A DNA stretch of 64,000 nt from an uncultured Spartobacteria bacterium (GCA_937960895.1 CALCJD010000045.1:59219-123218); one strand, 5' to 3'. Positions 54,144 to 63,876 are shown, counted from the first letter of the stretch. Made by a program: numbers and translations. The notes: generated by a model from the sequence alone, not told the origin.

Positions 54144-56012
54144 CTATTGGGGTCCGCCCGCCGGGGCGAGGTCGGGCCGAAAGTAAAGCTCCTGGCGGCG
54201 GAATCTGCCAGCGTAAGTGTAATGGGTCCGGATCCACTCGTAGGTTTCCGCCGCCCAATTTTGAAAACGCGAATCCTCGGTCTGGTTGACCGCGCGGTTG
54301 TCGATGACGATGGCCGCCGGACGGAATTGCCCGATCTTGGCGAGCGTCTCCTCGTGAAACCGCGACACATTGTGCGCGTTGTCGATGTAGAGGTTGTATT
54401 CGTAGGCCGGCCGGTCGGTCATGAAGTTGATCGTCGGCTGGTACGGATAGCAGGCCACATGGTCGCCCGGCCTGGTGTGGGTCTCGATCAGGTCCACCAG
54501 CTTCTGGAGCTCCTCGTACTCGCCCTTCTTCAGCCACACCCGCACGCCATTGCGCGCCGTCAGTTCGTATTTTCTCTTCTGGCGCGCCGCGATCGTGCCC
54601 GCCGATTCCTTGGGAAACGCGTGCAGGAAATAGAGCAGCGCGTTCGCCGCGCAGAGGGCGATCACCACGCCGCCGCAAACCCGGCCGGCCGCCGTGGGCC
54701 GCCGCATCAGACGCGCACCGTACCAGGCCGCGCAGGCCATGCTGACAAAAAACGGCGCCATGAACTCCGACAGGTGCGGCGTGTCCGGGCGGAAGAAAAA
54801 GAACTGCGGAAACAGCGTCAGCGCCGAACCCGTCGTGACCAGCAGCACCTGCGCACCCTCGCGCCACACCGCGTTCCACCGAAACACCGCCACCAGCAGC
54901 GCCATCCCCGCCGGCAGAAGCACCACGAGCACCACCGCAATCGGCAGGTAGGTCACGACCGGCAACAGACGCTCCGACCAGGTTTTTCCGGCCGCAACGG
55001 CATCGAGGGATTTTTTCTGCAGATAGTCCGATTGACGGAGATCCTGTACCTTGGCGGGATCGCCGGCGTCCCGCGTCGCCAGCCAGAGGCCGATCATCTG
55101 GAAACGCGACGGGGTGTAAACCGGCCTCGAAGTGGGCGGCGGCGCAAAGGGGTCAAATCCCAGCTTTTCGGCCAGCAATGCCCGGATCAATCCCGCCCAG
55201 CCGGTGTATTGTCCGGTGAATTCCTTCAGGTATCCGCGTTTCTGCGCATCCCAATAAAACGGGGCATGCGTCGCCGTCACCCCCGCGGTCACCAGCACCA
55301 GGCCCAGTCCGGCCATTCCCAGGTTGCGCATCAGTCCGCCGGCCCGCGCCAGCGGAAAGAGAAGGATCAGGCCCAGGACAATCACCGCAAAAAACAGGCC
55401 GAGGTCCACCCTCACCAGAAAGGTCAGTCCCAACGCCAGACCCGCCGCCAGCATCCACGCGAGTTGCAGCCGGAACCGGCGCTGGGTGAACACAAAGGCC
55501 TGCAGCAGCGTCAGCATGTTCAGCATGGCCAGAAACGCCATGTAATTGCGGAACAACATGCCCGGAATGAGAACCGGCAGCATCGCCACGAGCACCGCAT
55601 ACCAGCCCGCGCCCGTCACCCGCCGGACGATCAAAAACGCCATCACACCCGTCAGCGTGCAGAGTGCAAAAAAGAAGATGCGCAGCGCGATGTAGTTGGG
55701 ACCGAAGATCTCGAACAGCCACACCACCGGGTAAAACCACATCAGGTTGTAGCCGAGGAAGGTGTCCTTGATCGGCAGCCAGCCGTCCATGAGACGCATC
55801 GCCACCACCGCCACCGTGCCGCCTTCGCCGCCCAGATTCAGCCCGCTGCGGTAATACTGGGCGTAATACCCCACGGCCACCGCCATCACCACCAGCGCGC
55901 CCCAGCGGTGCAAAAACGCCTCCAACGCAGCCAGGGGCTGGTGGCGTTTGTTCCAATCGGCTAGGGCGGCGAAAAAGGGCGTGGACAGCATCGGCGTTGC
56001 CCTGACGGGCAT
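54144..56012 (-). CDS. GT-C type membrane glycosyltransferase / dolichyl-mannosyltransferase-like
   Basis: 622 residues with about 11 hydrophobic spans and a soluble C-terminal ~150 residues. An early loop holds SGLNLGGEGGTVAVVAMRLMDGW; Glu63 is the likely catalytic acidic residue of the first periplasmic loop, as in GT39/GT83 proteins. Start ATG 56012 has GAGGG six bases upstream. It resembles the 1698-3605 protein in size and layout but is not close in sequence. Expected to use a polyprenyl-phosphate sugar (from the DPM1-like enzyme) at the periplasmic face. Acceptor unknown. Confidence 0.75.
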   Translation of the reverse strand: MPVRATPMLSTPFFAALADWNKRHQPLAALEAFLHRWGALVVMAVAVGYYAQYYRSGLNLGGEGGTVAVVAMRLMDGWLPIKDTFLGYNLMWFYPVVWLFEIFGPNYIALRIFFFALCTLTGVMAFLIVRRVTGAGWYAVLVAMLPVLIPGMLFRNYMAFLAMLNMLTLLQAFVFTQRRFRLQLAWMLAAGLALGLTFLVRVDLGLFFAVIVLGLILLFPLARAGGLMRNLGMAGLGLVLVTAGVTATHAPFYWDAQKRGYLKEFTGQYTGWAGLIRALLAEKLGFDPFAPPPTSRPVYTPSRFQMIGLWLATRDAGDPAKVQDLRQSDYLQKKSLDAVAAGKTWSERLLPVVTYLPIAVVLVVLLPAGMALLVAVFRWNAVWREGAQVLLVTTGSALTLFPQFFFFRPDTPHLSEFMAPFFVSMACAAWYGARLMRRPTAAGRVCGGVVIALCAANALLYFLHAFPKESAGTIAARQKRKYELTARNGVRVWLKKGEYEELQKLVDLIETHTRPGDHVACYPYQPTINFMTDRPAYEYNLYIDNAHNVSRFHEETLAKIGQFRPAAIVIDNRAVNQTEDSRFQNWAAETYEWIRTHYTYAGRFRRQELYFRPDLAPAGGPQ

Positions 56013-56025
56013 ATCCCTCTAACTT

Positions 56026-57192
56026 ATGAACGCCATGACCATCTCCGAGCAAGTCTCCGCACGCAAATTCCCTCCCTTCAGTCTCGCCCGACTTCTCCGC
56101 GGCACGTTCGCTCCCAAGGCCGGACAGAAGATCTGCATCCTCATCGACCTGGAGGATCCGCGTCAGATCAAGGATTTCGCCTTCCTCAAAAACCCCGACC
56201 TCTCCATCCAGCGCAATGCGGTCGTCCATTTCTACGAACCCCTGCGCGACGGCGTACTCGCCGAGCTCGGACTCACCGGCGGGGAAATCTTCGCCTATCG
56301 GGTCACCGGCGGCAGCAACCTCGACCTGCCCGACGCCGCCTTCACCCCCGACGGACGCGAAATCAGCCTCGAGCGCGATGTCTATCCGAACTACGACATC
56401 ATCCTCTGCATCTCCACCTACTCGGCCACGGCGCCCCTCACCGCCTTCGCCAAAAAATACGGTTTCCGCGGCGCCACGCTGCACGGGGTCAATGACATCA
56501 TCCTCAGCACCGGCCTCGCCGTGGATTACGAGGAGGTCAGCCGCGAGGCCGAAAAACTGCGCCTCGGACTCACCCGCGCCGACTGGGTGGAAATCGATTT
56601 CCTCCACGACGGCAAAACCCACACGCTTCACCTCGATCTCGGAAGACAGGAAGCCCAGAAAAGCCACGGCCTCTGCCGCGGTGAGGAACCCGACGTCGCC
56701 AACCTGCCCGCCGGCGAAATTTATTTCGTCCCCACCGGCGCCTCCGGCGCCTTCCCGATGAAATATGAGGACGGCACCATCGGGCTCATGCAGGTCGCCG
56801 GCGGACGCATCACCAAGGCCGAACTCCTTTCCGGCAATGCGGAAACCGTCCGCGCCCACAACGAAAAACTCGCCTCCGACCCCGTCACCGGCGAGCTCGG
56901 CGAACTCGGCTTCGGCACCCAGCTCCTGCCCTTTTCCGGTCGCGACATTCAGGACGAAAAGGTCCGCGGCACGATTCATGTGGCCACCGGGCGCAGCGAT
57001 CACCTCGGCGGCAGCCTGACGCCGGAGAAATTCGCCAACCACCAAAACGCCACCCACGACGACATCCTCTTCGCCCCCCACAAGACGCCGGAGATCCTTG
57101 TCACCCAGGCCCGGATGCTCCGCGACGGCGAGGTCAAGGTTCTCATCGAAAAATACGAACCCTCCGCCTACCTCAACAGCCTGCTGGACTGA
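56026..57192 (+). CDS. M29-family (aminopeptidase T-like) metallopeptidase
   Basis: 388 residues. The C-terminal half shows the M29 ligands: Glu231 in NLPAGEIYFVP, Glu293 in GELGELGFGT, His318 in GTIHVATG, and His344-x-Asp346 in NATHDDILF. The N-terminal half is the cap domain of the family. Such dimeric enzymes remove N-terminal residues from peptides using two metal ions. The start (56026, or 56035) is only 13 bases from the divergent GT-C start, so promoters must lie inside coding sequence. Family match is clear although overall similarity to classic AmpT seems distant; substrate is not known. Confidence 0.75.
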   Translation: MNAMTISEQVSARKFPPFSLARLLRGTFAPKAGQKICILIDLEDPRQIKDFAFLKNPDLSIQRNAVVHFYEPLRDGVLAELGLTGGEIFAYRVTGGSNLDLPDAAFTPDGREISLERDVYPNYDIILCISTYSATAPLTAFAKKYGFRGATLHGVNDIILSTGLAVDYEEVSREAEKLRLGLTRADWVEIDFLHDGKTHTLHLDLGRQEAQKSHGLCRGEEPDVANLPAGEIYFVPTGASGAFPMKYEDGTIGLMQVAGGRITKAELLSGNAETVRAHNEKLASDPVTGELGELGFGTQLLPFSGRDIQDEKVRGTIHVATGRSDHLGGSLTPEKFANHQNATHDDILFAPHKTPEILVTQARMLRDGEVKVLIEKYEPSAYLNSLLD

Positions 57193-57305
57193 CCCTTCCT
57201 TCCGCCCGGCGCGCCGCCACCCGCGCGCCGGGTGCCCCCCCGGGTAGGGAACGATGTCAGGAATCCCCTCTTCCGTCATTCCAACCTCCTCCCGGACACC
57301 GTCCC

Positions 57306-57521
57306 ATGGTCAAGGCAACGCTGCTGGCTCTCGGCTGGGGAATCCTCTTCTACTTCGTCGGCCTTTTCGCCTGCCTCTGGTTCCTACCCCTCGTCTCGTC
57401 CAACACCCACGACGTCAACGTCGAGGCGGCCATGGCCGGAGCCTTTTTCACCGGTCCCCTCTTCGCCATCGCCGCCGCCATCGGCGCCTTCCTTTTTCAC
57501 CGTCCGCGAAAAAGGAACTGA
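57306..57521 (+). CDS. small two-span membrane protein, unknown
   Basis: 71 residues: hydrophobic spans at ~4-30 (ALGWGILFYFVGLFACLWFLPLV) and ~43-64 (AMAGAFFTGPLFAIAAAIGAFLF), with a basic tail HRPRKRN. Positive-inside rule places both ends in the cytoplasm. ATG 57306 follows the peptidase gene by ~110 bases. No family recognised. Confidence 0.6.
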   Translation: MVKATLLALGWGILFYFVGLFACLWFLPLVSSNTHDVNVEAAMAGAFFTGPLFAIAAAIGAFLFHRPRKRN

Positions 57522-57896
57522 GCCGGGTTCGCGTGACGGCAACTCCTCACCTCACGCCGGGAGAAAATAACTCATTACCAATAACTTGCGTCCATTTGTT
57601 CCCGGCTTTTCACAAGTTATTCATAACAGAACATCAACTTCCCTCCCCGGCGCCAAACGCCCCGGATGTGAATATCCGGTTCTCGCGCAATAAACTTATT
57701 CCCAGCCTATTACGCCAAAAAATTCACAATTTATTCGCAGGCGGATGTCCCACCGGGTTCGTAGGCGCCGACGTCAGGAGGCGGGGACTGGACGCCCATG
57801 GACAAACCCCCGCACGCCATAACGAGACTTCCAACAAACCGAGGGTCGCCGCCGGCCTGACCCTGCTTTTTGGGACAAGCCGGAGGTTGTCCCGCC
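57522..57896. other. non-coding AT-rich island with DnaA-box-like 9-mers
   Basis: A gap between convergent genes, noticeably richer in A and T than the rest of the window, especially 57560-57740. It contains TTATTCATA (57617-57625), ATATTCACA on the minus strand (57667-57675), TTATTCCCA (57696-57704) and TTATTCGCA (57731-57739), each one mismatch from TTATTCACA, plus TTTTCACA (57607-57614). No gene, tRNA or terminator was seen. Confidence 0.45.
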
Positions 57897-60434
57897 TCAA
57901 CGCGCACGTTTCCGGGACCGGGTTCCCGCCAACACCATCAGGGCCGCCGTCAGCAAAACCGCCGAACCCGGTTCCGGCACGGCGTAGGCGAAATAATGCA
58001 TGACCAAGGTATGGCCGTAGTGGCCTTCTGCGGTTTCCCAATACCACTGAAAATATCCCTGTTCGTAGGCCGGGAACCCCCAAATCGACGAAAAGTTGTT
58101 CTCATTGAATGCCCTTGTCGATTGCATCAGCAGCCAGGAATGGTTGCTGTTCCAAAATTCGTCCCCGCTGTTCGGCAGTTTGTCCGCAAACGCGTCAAAA
58201 TCGTTCTCGAACGAAAATCCCAGCAGCGAAAGGGACTCATCCTCTTCCAGATCGAAGGTGTAGAGGGTCCAGTCCACGCCGGCCGTTCCGGTTTCGTTGT
58301 CCACCAATCCGCCCAGGGTGAAGACGAGCATGCTGTTTCCGCCGAGCGTCACCTTGCCCCGGAAAATCACTTCATTCAGCCCCGGTGCCAGCGCTCCTTC
58401 GAGATAGGCATCACCCTCAATGACTCCGTGTCCGGAGAGCGTGGAGTTGATGTCGGTGACCACCGTGCCGGTCGTTCCGCCGTCCAGAATCACATGACCG
58501 CCCACGCTGGTGATTGTACCGCCGACCGTCACGCCTTCGCCCACCACCAACGCCCCCGCACCCAATTCGACCGCGGCCAGTCCGGTGGGATTTCCCCCGT
58601 CGAGATGAACCGTCCCGGATTGAACCACAAAGAGGCCGGAAATCTGATTGTCACCGCTCAGGCGCAAATCGCCGTTCCCAAATTTGGTCAGCTGATCCGC
58701 CACGATGTCGCTTCGGATCGCGTTGTCGGACCCCGCCGTGTAGATCAGGGCATTGCCGAGTCCGAACTGGAGGGTGCCGACATCGATCGTGGCCCCGTGG
58801 TTCAAAATAATCCCCCCTTCGTCGCCCGATGACTGCCCCCCCACTTGCAACTCGGTGGCCTCATTGGCCCCGGTCACACTTTTCCCCGACGCCACGCGCA
58901 GCGCATGAACCGCCGCCACGCCATCGGCCGCCACGGTCTGGTTGTCCACCACATCATACACCGTGGAGAAGGTCGCCTCGTTGACGCCCACCGCCTCGCT
59001 GGAGGTGTAGGATGCCGTCACAAAACCCGACACGCCGTAAGTCAGGAAGCTTCCTGTGCCGTCCGCGTCGGCTCCGATCACATGGGGGGCCAGCATGCCG
59101 TTCATTTCGACGAGATTGCCGGAGCCGTTGAGATGCACCTGGGTGGCGGCCCCCAGATCCGCCAGACCGGTGATGACCTGCAGGACAAAGGTTCCGGAGC
59201 CGAGCCGTTGGAAATTCTCCGTGCGCAGGCGGCTGCCGTCGCCGATCTGCACGGTCAGGCTCGTGCGATTGCCCCGGTCCACCAGCATGCGGGAGCCTCC
59301 GGAATAACTCAGACCCTTTTCAAAGGCGTCGGCCAACGTCTGCGTGAGTGGCGAGGTGTCGGAATCGTCGGGCGTCAGCTCAAGCGACGCAGATTCCAGA
59401 TGGATGGAGCCGGTTCCAAAGGGCGTCGTGCCCGCATGGGTGCTCCGGACGATGCCTCCCCGAAAAAGGTTGTCTCCCGTGAGCTCATTGGCCCCGCGCA
59501 GCAACACCGTGCCGGTTCCCGCTTTTTCGATGCCGACCGTGCCGGACAGCGGAGCGATCACCTCCAGGGTGGCGTCGTTGAAGGTGAACTGATTCGTCGC
59601 CTCGGTGAGGGTCCAGGTGGCGGGAGTCCACGCACCCCCGGGCAGGTCGGCCGGATCCAGGGTCACGGAAAATCCGGCCGCAATCACCGCCAGATACCCG
59701 TTGGGCTCATTGCTCAGGGCACTGCCCGGCTGGTTGTAGTCGAATTGCAAAAACGGGCCGTTGCCCAGCGGAGAGTCCGCTGTGAAGGGAATCACGTCGG
59801 CATACTGCGGGTTGTTCTGCGGAAGATCCGCCACATTGAATAACGAGCTCGGCATGGGGTTGCTGAGGACCAGCTGACTCGGGGAAGTGACGTTGACCCC
59901 GCTGACGGCGACAAAATGTCCGCCCACATCATCATAGCTCGTCCCGTCGGACGAGATCTCCAGCCACTGCAGGTTCAGAAAGGTGGCCGTATAAACGTCC
60001 GCCTGGGCCGTCTGAAAAAACGTCAGGTCGGGCGCATTGGGCGCCTGGATGGTGACATTCTGGATGCCGCGCGCATTGAGGTACATCGTGATGGCGGTGA
60101 GCACATTGTCCGAATACGCCCCGCCGGTGAACGACGTGTCGCTCAGCCCGACCAGGATGCGCTCCAGATTGAGATAATCGTCAAAGGTCGCCCCCGCCGG
60201 CAGGATCTGGGTGAATCCCTGGTTGGCCAGATATCCCAGCACGATGTTGGCCGTGGTGGGTCCGCAATACATGCTGCCATCGCCTCTCAGATCATGTCCG
60301 CCCGGACCGAATCCGTCCTGAATCAGTGAAGGCGTGTCCTCAATCCGATTCTGACCCCAAGAGGCCGCTCCCGATCCCACCAAGAAGGCCGTTGCCACAA
60401 GCAAGCCCAGTCTCCTGCAAATTCTGTTTTTCAC
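57897..60434 (-). CDS. secreted C39-like cysteine-peptidase/beta-repeat protein with PEP-CTERM anchor
   Basis: 845 residues. A signal peptide (~1-28) is followed by a papain-like C39 domain: Cys57 in MYCGPTTANIVLGYL, His173 in VGGHFVAVSGV, Asn192 in LSNPMP. From ~265 to ~690 run autotransporter-associated beta-strand units (for example GIEKAGTGTVLLRGANELTGDNLFRGGIV; KFGNGDLRLSGDNQISGLFVVQSGTVHLDGG). The C-terminus is a PEP-CTERM tripartite signal: VPEPGSAVLLTAALMVLAG then RSRKRAR (~818-845), the exosortase sorting signal. Such proteins are exported and anchored or released with the polysaccharide matrix. Whether the peptidase domain is active is not known. No exosortase gene is in the window. 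Confidence 0.82.
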   Translation of the reverse strand: MKNRICRRLGLLVATAFLVGSGAASWGQNRIEDTPSLIQDGFGPGGHDLRGDGSMYCGPTTANIVLGYLANQGFTQILPAGATFDDYLNLERILVGLSDTSFTGGAYSDNVLTAITMYLNARGIQNVTIQAPNAPDLTFFQTAQADVYTATFLNLQWLEISSDGTSYDDVGGHFVAVSGVNVTSPSQLVLSNPMPSSLFNVADLPQNNPQYADVIPFTADSPLGNGPFLQFDYNQPGSALSNEPNGYLAVIAAGFSVTLDPADLPGGAWTPATWTLTEATNQFTFNDATLEVIAPLSGTVGIEKAGTGTVLLRGANELTGDNLFRGGIVRSTHAGTTPFGTGSIHLESASLELTPDDSDTSPLTQTLADAFEKGLSYSGGSRMLVDRGNRTSLTVQIGDGSRLRTENFQRLGSGTFVLQVITGLADLGAATQVHLNGSGNLVEMNGMLAPHVIGADADGTGSFLTYGVSGFVTASYTSSEAVGVNEATFSTVYDVVDNQTVAADGVAAVHALRVASGKSVTGANEATELQVGGQSSGDEGGIILNHGATIDVGTLQFGLGNALIYTAGSDNAIRSDIVADQLTKFGNGDLRLSGDNQISGLFVVQSGTVHLDGGNPTGLAAVELGAGALVVGEGVTVGGTITSVGGHVILDGGTTGTVVTDINSTLSGHGVIEGDAYLEGALAPGLNEVIFRGKVTLGGNSMLVFTLGGLVDNETGTAGVDWTLYTFDLEEDESLSLLGFSFENDFDAFADKLPNSGDEFWNSNHSWLLMQSTRAFNENNFSSIWGFPAYEQGYFQWYWETAEGHYGHTLVMHYFAYAVPEPGSAVLLTAALMVLAGTRSRKRAR

Positions 60435-60981
60435 GGGCGAGGAACCTAGGCCGACCGGCGGGGAAAAAAAGGGATTTCAGGCGACGCGAGCGAACTGAAG
60501 ACCCATCTTGTTGGCGCACAGGAAGATAATCAAAAAATTTCCTGCGCCCGTTTTTCCGCCCCGCCGCTCGGTGCAACGCCTGCCATCGGATTGAGGCGAT
60601 TCCGGCTTTGCATCCCCACTCACCGCCCTCCATGTCCGGCATCATGCGTTTCGCCGCGCCGGGCCCATTTGTGTTGCGGCACCTCCTTGCCGTGCCCCCT
60701 GATCGCCCCGGGTCTGTGCCCCGGCCGGATCTGGAAATGGGGAAAACGCCTGTGCACCGGACAACGCGACGGGTAAACCCCTTGCCGTGGGCAAGTTTCG
60801 GGAACCGGGTCGCATCGGCAGTCATGACGAGAAACAGGCAACGCCTTGCCCAAATCCGCAATGCAAAACATTTCCCCTCGGAGAATCGGGCAGACATTCC
60901 GGAGGAGCAGGCAGGGCGGAAGCGATTTTTACGCCCTACGGTATCGGCAGACACGAAACGAAAAAAACAACCCACAAAACC
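60435..60981. other. non-coding region of ~550 bases between divergent genes
   Basis: It holds the upstream regions of the PEP-CTERM protein (minus) and the short-chain dehydrogenase (plus). Open frames present on both strands lack family resemblance and plausible composition. No tRNA, repeat or convincing hairpin was seen. The length is unusual for this compact window. Confidence 0.5.
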
Positions 60982-61764
60982 ATGAACCCGTCAGAATCTT
61001 CCGCCCCCTCTCCCCGCACCGCCACGTTCAGCGGCCGCCGCGTGCTGGTCACCGGCGGCGGCTCCGGCATTGGCCGCGCGCTTGCCGAAGCGTTCGCCCA
61101 AAGAGGCGCCGATGTTCTCATCACCGGCCGGCGCGTTGACACCCTGGAAGCCGTCTGCCGCGCCACTCCGGGCATCCGGGCGTATGCGCTTGATGTCACC
61201 GACCGCGCCGCCCTCGCACGGGCCGCGGAGGAACTTCCCGCGAAATACGGACCGATCGACACCCTGGTCAACAACGCGGGCGTCCAGCGCATGTTTGATC
61301 TCCGCCAGCCGGTGCCGCCCGATTTTTGCGATCTGGAAATCGACACGAATCTGCGCGCCCTCATCAGCGGCACCGCGGCGTTTCTCCCGCACCTGCTTCG
61401 GCAACCACGCGCCGCCATCATCAACATCTCAAGCGGCCTCGCGTTTGTTCCGCTGACGTCGGCCCCGGTTTACAGCGCGACGAAGGCGGCGGTGCATTCC
61501 TTCACCCTCTCGCTGCGTCACCAACTGCGCGACACCTCGGTGCGTGTGATTGAAATCGCCCCGCCGGCGGTGTCCACCGAACTGCACGACTACATGGGTC
61601 CGCGCGGCCGCGAAATCGGCATCCCCGTTTCCGAATTTGTGGCGGAGGCCATGGAAGGCCTCGAGGCGGACAGGGAGGAAATCTGCGTCGGCCAGGCCAA
61701 ACAAATGCGCGCCGACCCGCAGGCCGCCTTCGACCGCATCAACAACACGCCGCTCCTTCCCTGA
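60982..61764 (+). CDS. short-chain dehydrogenase/reductase (DltE-like)
   Basis: 260 residues, classical SDR. NAD(P) motif TGGGSGIG (~24-31) with GRR after strand 2; NNAG; catalytic Ser in INISSGLAFVPL, with Tyr and Lys in VYSATKAAV. The pattern APPAVSTELHDYMG after strand 6 resembles DltE/YdfG-type SDRs. Substrate cannot be told. ATG 60982 is used since the N-terminal glycine motif follows directly; an in-frame longer frame upstream has no family similarity. Stands alone between divergent and convergent neighbours. Confidence 0.88.
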   Translation: MNPSESSAPSPRTATFSGRRVLVTGGGSGIGRALAEAFAQRGADVLITGRRVDTLEAVCRATPGIRAYALDVTDRAALARAAEELPAKYGPIDTLVNNAGVQRMFDLRQPVPPDFCDLEIDTNLRALISGTAAFLPHLLRQPRAAIINISSGLAFVPLTSAPVYSATKAAVHSFTLSLRHQLRDTSVRVIEIAPPAVSTELHDYMGPRGREIGIPVSEFVAEAMEGLEADREEICVGQAKQMRADPQAAFDRINNTPLLP

Positions 61765-61940
61765 AAATTGTGCGGAGAGACAGCCTCCGGCGTGTCCCTT
61801 TCCGCCGGAGTGCACGCTTTTGGCGTGCGGTTTTTCGTGGCGTCGCGGGGCCGTCCCCGCGACGGCGTCTTCGCAGGCACGGATGGTTCGTGGCGCGAAG
61901 CGCGTCGGTTCGTTTTCCGCCTGCCGATATCCGCCTTTCC

Positions 61941-62363
61941 TCAATGTTCGTCCCTTGCCGGATTTTCCTCCGGGTCGATGCCGTAGGGCGCCAGCAGCTG
62001 GCGCTGGAATTCCTCCCCGGAAATTTCCCCTCGCATGTGCTTTTTCACCAGCGCGCGCTGCTCGGGCGTCAGATCGCGCAGCGAATCGTCGATCATTTTT
62101 TCGTAGGAAGCCTCGTGGGCCTTTTGCTGCAACCGGGAACCCAACGGACCCGCGATTTGCGGAGCGACCGCGCCCAGTGTCATGGCCGAATCCACCGCCT
62201 GCATGCGCATCTGATGCGCGGCAACCGCCTGCAGATTGTTCGCGCTTGCCCGGGCCACCGCCGCCTGCGGGTCGACCGTCCCGTCCGCCGTACGGTTGGA
62301 CGCACACCCGAAAAGCCCCGCCACAACAACCGCCCAACCGCTTGATCGGAATACGACTTTCAT
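61941..62363 (-). CDS. small putative lipoprotein
   Basis: 140 residues. A lipoprotein signal peptide ends at a lipobox-like LFGC (Cys20), with Phe at -2 being unusual. The mature part is hydrophilic and helical (AVARASANNLQAVAAHQMRMQAVDSAM; SLRDLTPEQRALVKKHMRGEISGEEFQ). Ends acidic. No family recognised. Expected location is the inner leaflet of the outer membrane. It is convergent with the dehydrogenase and divergent from the phospholipase D gene. Confidence 0.65.
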   Translation of the reverse strand: MKVVFRSSGWAVVVAGLFGCASNRTADGTVDPQAAVARASANNLQAVAAHQMRMQAVDSAMTLGAVAPQIAGPLGSRLQQKAHEASYEKMIDDSLRDLTPEQRALVKKHMRGEISGEEFQRQLLAPYGIDPEENPARDEH

Positions 62364-62595
62364 ACAAAAAGCCGGAATCCCACCGCGAGAACCGCCCCAC
62401 CGCGAGAAAAATCTGGCGATGCCCGTCCTCGCTTCCCGGAGGGACAGCCGCCGACACGAATTCCCGTCGGGGTTCACGCTTGGGCGTGCCGCTTCCTGAT
62501 GTCGGCGCTTGCTCGGCGCCTGCGGTCCGTATTTCAGGGCGTCCCCGGTTTTCCCAACACGCACTCCCCCCGTTCCGTCCGATTTAACGGCAACC

Positions 62596-63876
62596 ATGGC
62601 TTCCTCACCCCGTCCCTCCTGGCCGGCGCTGCTCGGCGTGGCGGCCGCTTCCGGGCTCGCGACGACCTTCCTCGTACGCAATTTTTTCCCCTCCCACAAA
62701 AAGATCCGGCACCGGATCCGGTCCGAGTACAGCGTCGCCGACGACACGTTTGAGCGGGTGATGAGTCAGTTAATGGGCCCGCCGCTCATCGGTGGCAATC
62801 GGATCACCATCCTGGAAAACGGGGACGAATTTTTTCCCGCCATGCTGGACGCCATCCGTTCGGCCGAGCACACCGTCACATTTGAAAACTTCCTCTGGCA
62901 CGAGGGCCGGATCGCCCGGGCCTTTGCCGGGGCGCTCGCCGAACGGGCCCGCGCCGGTTTGGACGTTCATGTGCTCCAAGACCGTTTCGGCTGCGTCGGC
63001 CTCCACCGAACCGCCATGCGCACCCTGCGCCATTCCCCGGCCGAAGTGGAAATTTTCCGCGCCCATTGGTCCAGCCGGCTCAACTTCCGCACCCACCGGA
63101 AATTGCTCATCGTCGACGGCAAGGTGGGATTCATCGGCGGCGCCTGCATCGCGGACGAATGGATGGGCGACGGACTCACCCGCGGACACTGGCGCGACAC
63201 CCACTACCGCGTGGAGGGGCCCGTGGTCGCGCAGATGCAAAGCGCCTTTCTCGACAATTGGATGCAAACCCGCGCCCAGGTGCTGCACGGGGAAAAATTT
63301 TTCCCGCCCCTCGAGGAAAAAGGACCGCTCAAATGCCAGACCTTCATGAGTTCGGTGGGCGAGGGCGCCGACAGTGCCCGGCTCATGTTTCTGCTTTCCA
63401 TGGCGGCGGCCCGCAAGCGCCTCTGTATCGCCAGCGCATTTTTTCTCCCCGACGACCTCATGGTTCGCACCCTCATCGAAGCACGAGAGCGCGGGGTCGA
63501 GGTGGACGTCATTGCTCCCGGCGCGGACAACGACGCGCCCCTCGTCCGGCTGGCCGGACGTTCCCGTTGGAAACCGCTCCTCCAAGCCGGCGTGCGCCTC
63601 TGGGAATACCAGCCGGCCCGCTTCCACTCGAAATACCTCATCGTGGACGACTGCTGGTGTTCCGTCGGCTCGACCAACCTCGACCACCGCTCCCTCCGCC
63701 TCAACGAGGAAGCCAACCTCAACATCCTCGACCCCACCTTCGCCGCCGAACACACCCGAATCTTCGAACGCGACCTCAGCCACTCCCACCTCATCACCTG
63801 GGACGAGTGGAAAAAACGCCCCCTCCCTGAAAAAATCACCGGCCATGTCGCCGCCCTCGGAAGACTGCAGATGTGA
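62596..63876 (+). CDS. phospholipase D-family protein, cardiolipin synthase type
   Basis: 426 residues: one N-terminal hydrophobic segment (ALLGVAAASGLATTFLV, ~11-27), then two PLD domains. The first HKD motif is HRKLLIVDG (His167, Lys169, Asp174); the second is HSKYLIVDDCWCSVGSTNLDHRS near 348-370. The arrangement and length fit ClsB/Cls-like enzymes that condense phosphatidylglycerol to cardiolipin. ATG 62596 is chosen as the longer frame upstream is not family-like. It is the last complete gene in the window. Confidence 0.9.
   Translation: MASSPRPSWPALLGVAAASGLATTFLVRNFFPSHKKIRHRIRSEYSVADDTFERVMSQLMGPPLIGGNRITILENGDEFFPAMLDAIRSAEHTVTFENFLWHEGRIARAFAGALAERARAGLDVHVLQDRFGCVGLHRTAMRTLRHSPAEVEIFRAHWSSRLNFRTHRKLLIVDGKVGFIGGACIADEWMGDGLTRGHWRDTHYRVEGPVVAQMQSAFLDNWMQTRAQVLHGEKFFPPLEEKGPLKCQTFMSSVGEGADSARLMFLLSMAAARKRLCIASAFFLPDDLMVRTLIEARERGVEVDVIAPGADNDAPLVRLAGRSRWKPLLQAGVRLWEYQPARFHSKYLIVDDCWCSVGSTNLDHRSLRLNEEANLNILDPTFAAEHTRIFERDLSHSHLITWDEWKKRPLPEKITGHVAALGRLQM

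Noticed and set aside
53358..55964. 868-codon plus-strand frame over rmlA and the GT-C gene
   Set aside because: Antisense; Arg/His/Gln-rich with no conserved motif.
60340..60975. 211-codon minus-strand frame in the gap before the PEP-CTERM gene
   Set aside because: Overlaps the N-terminus of the PEP-CTERM protein in another frame and is Arg/Cys-rich without family resemblance.
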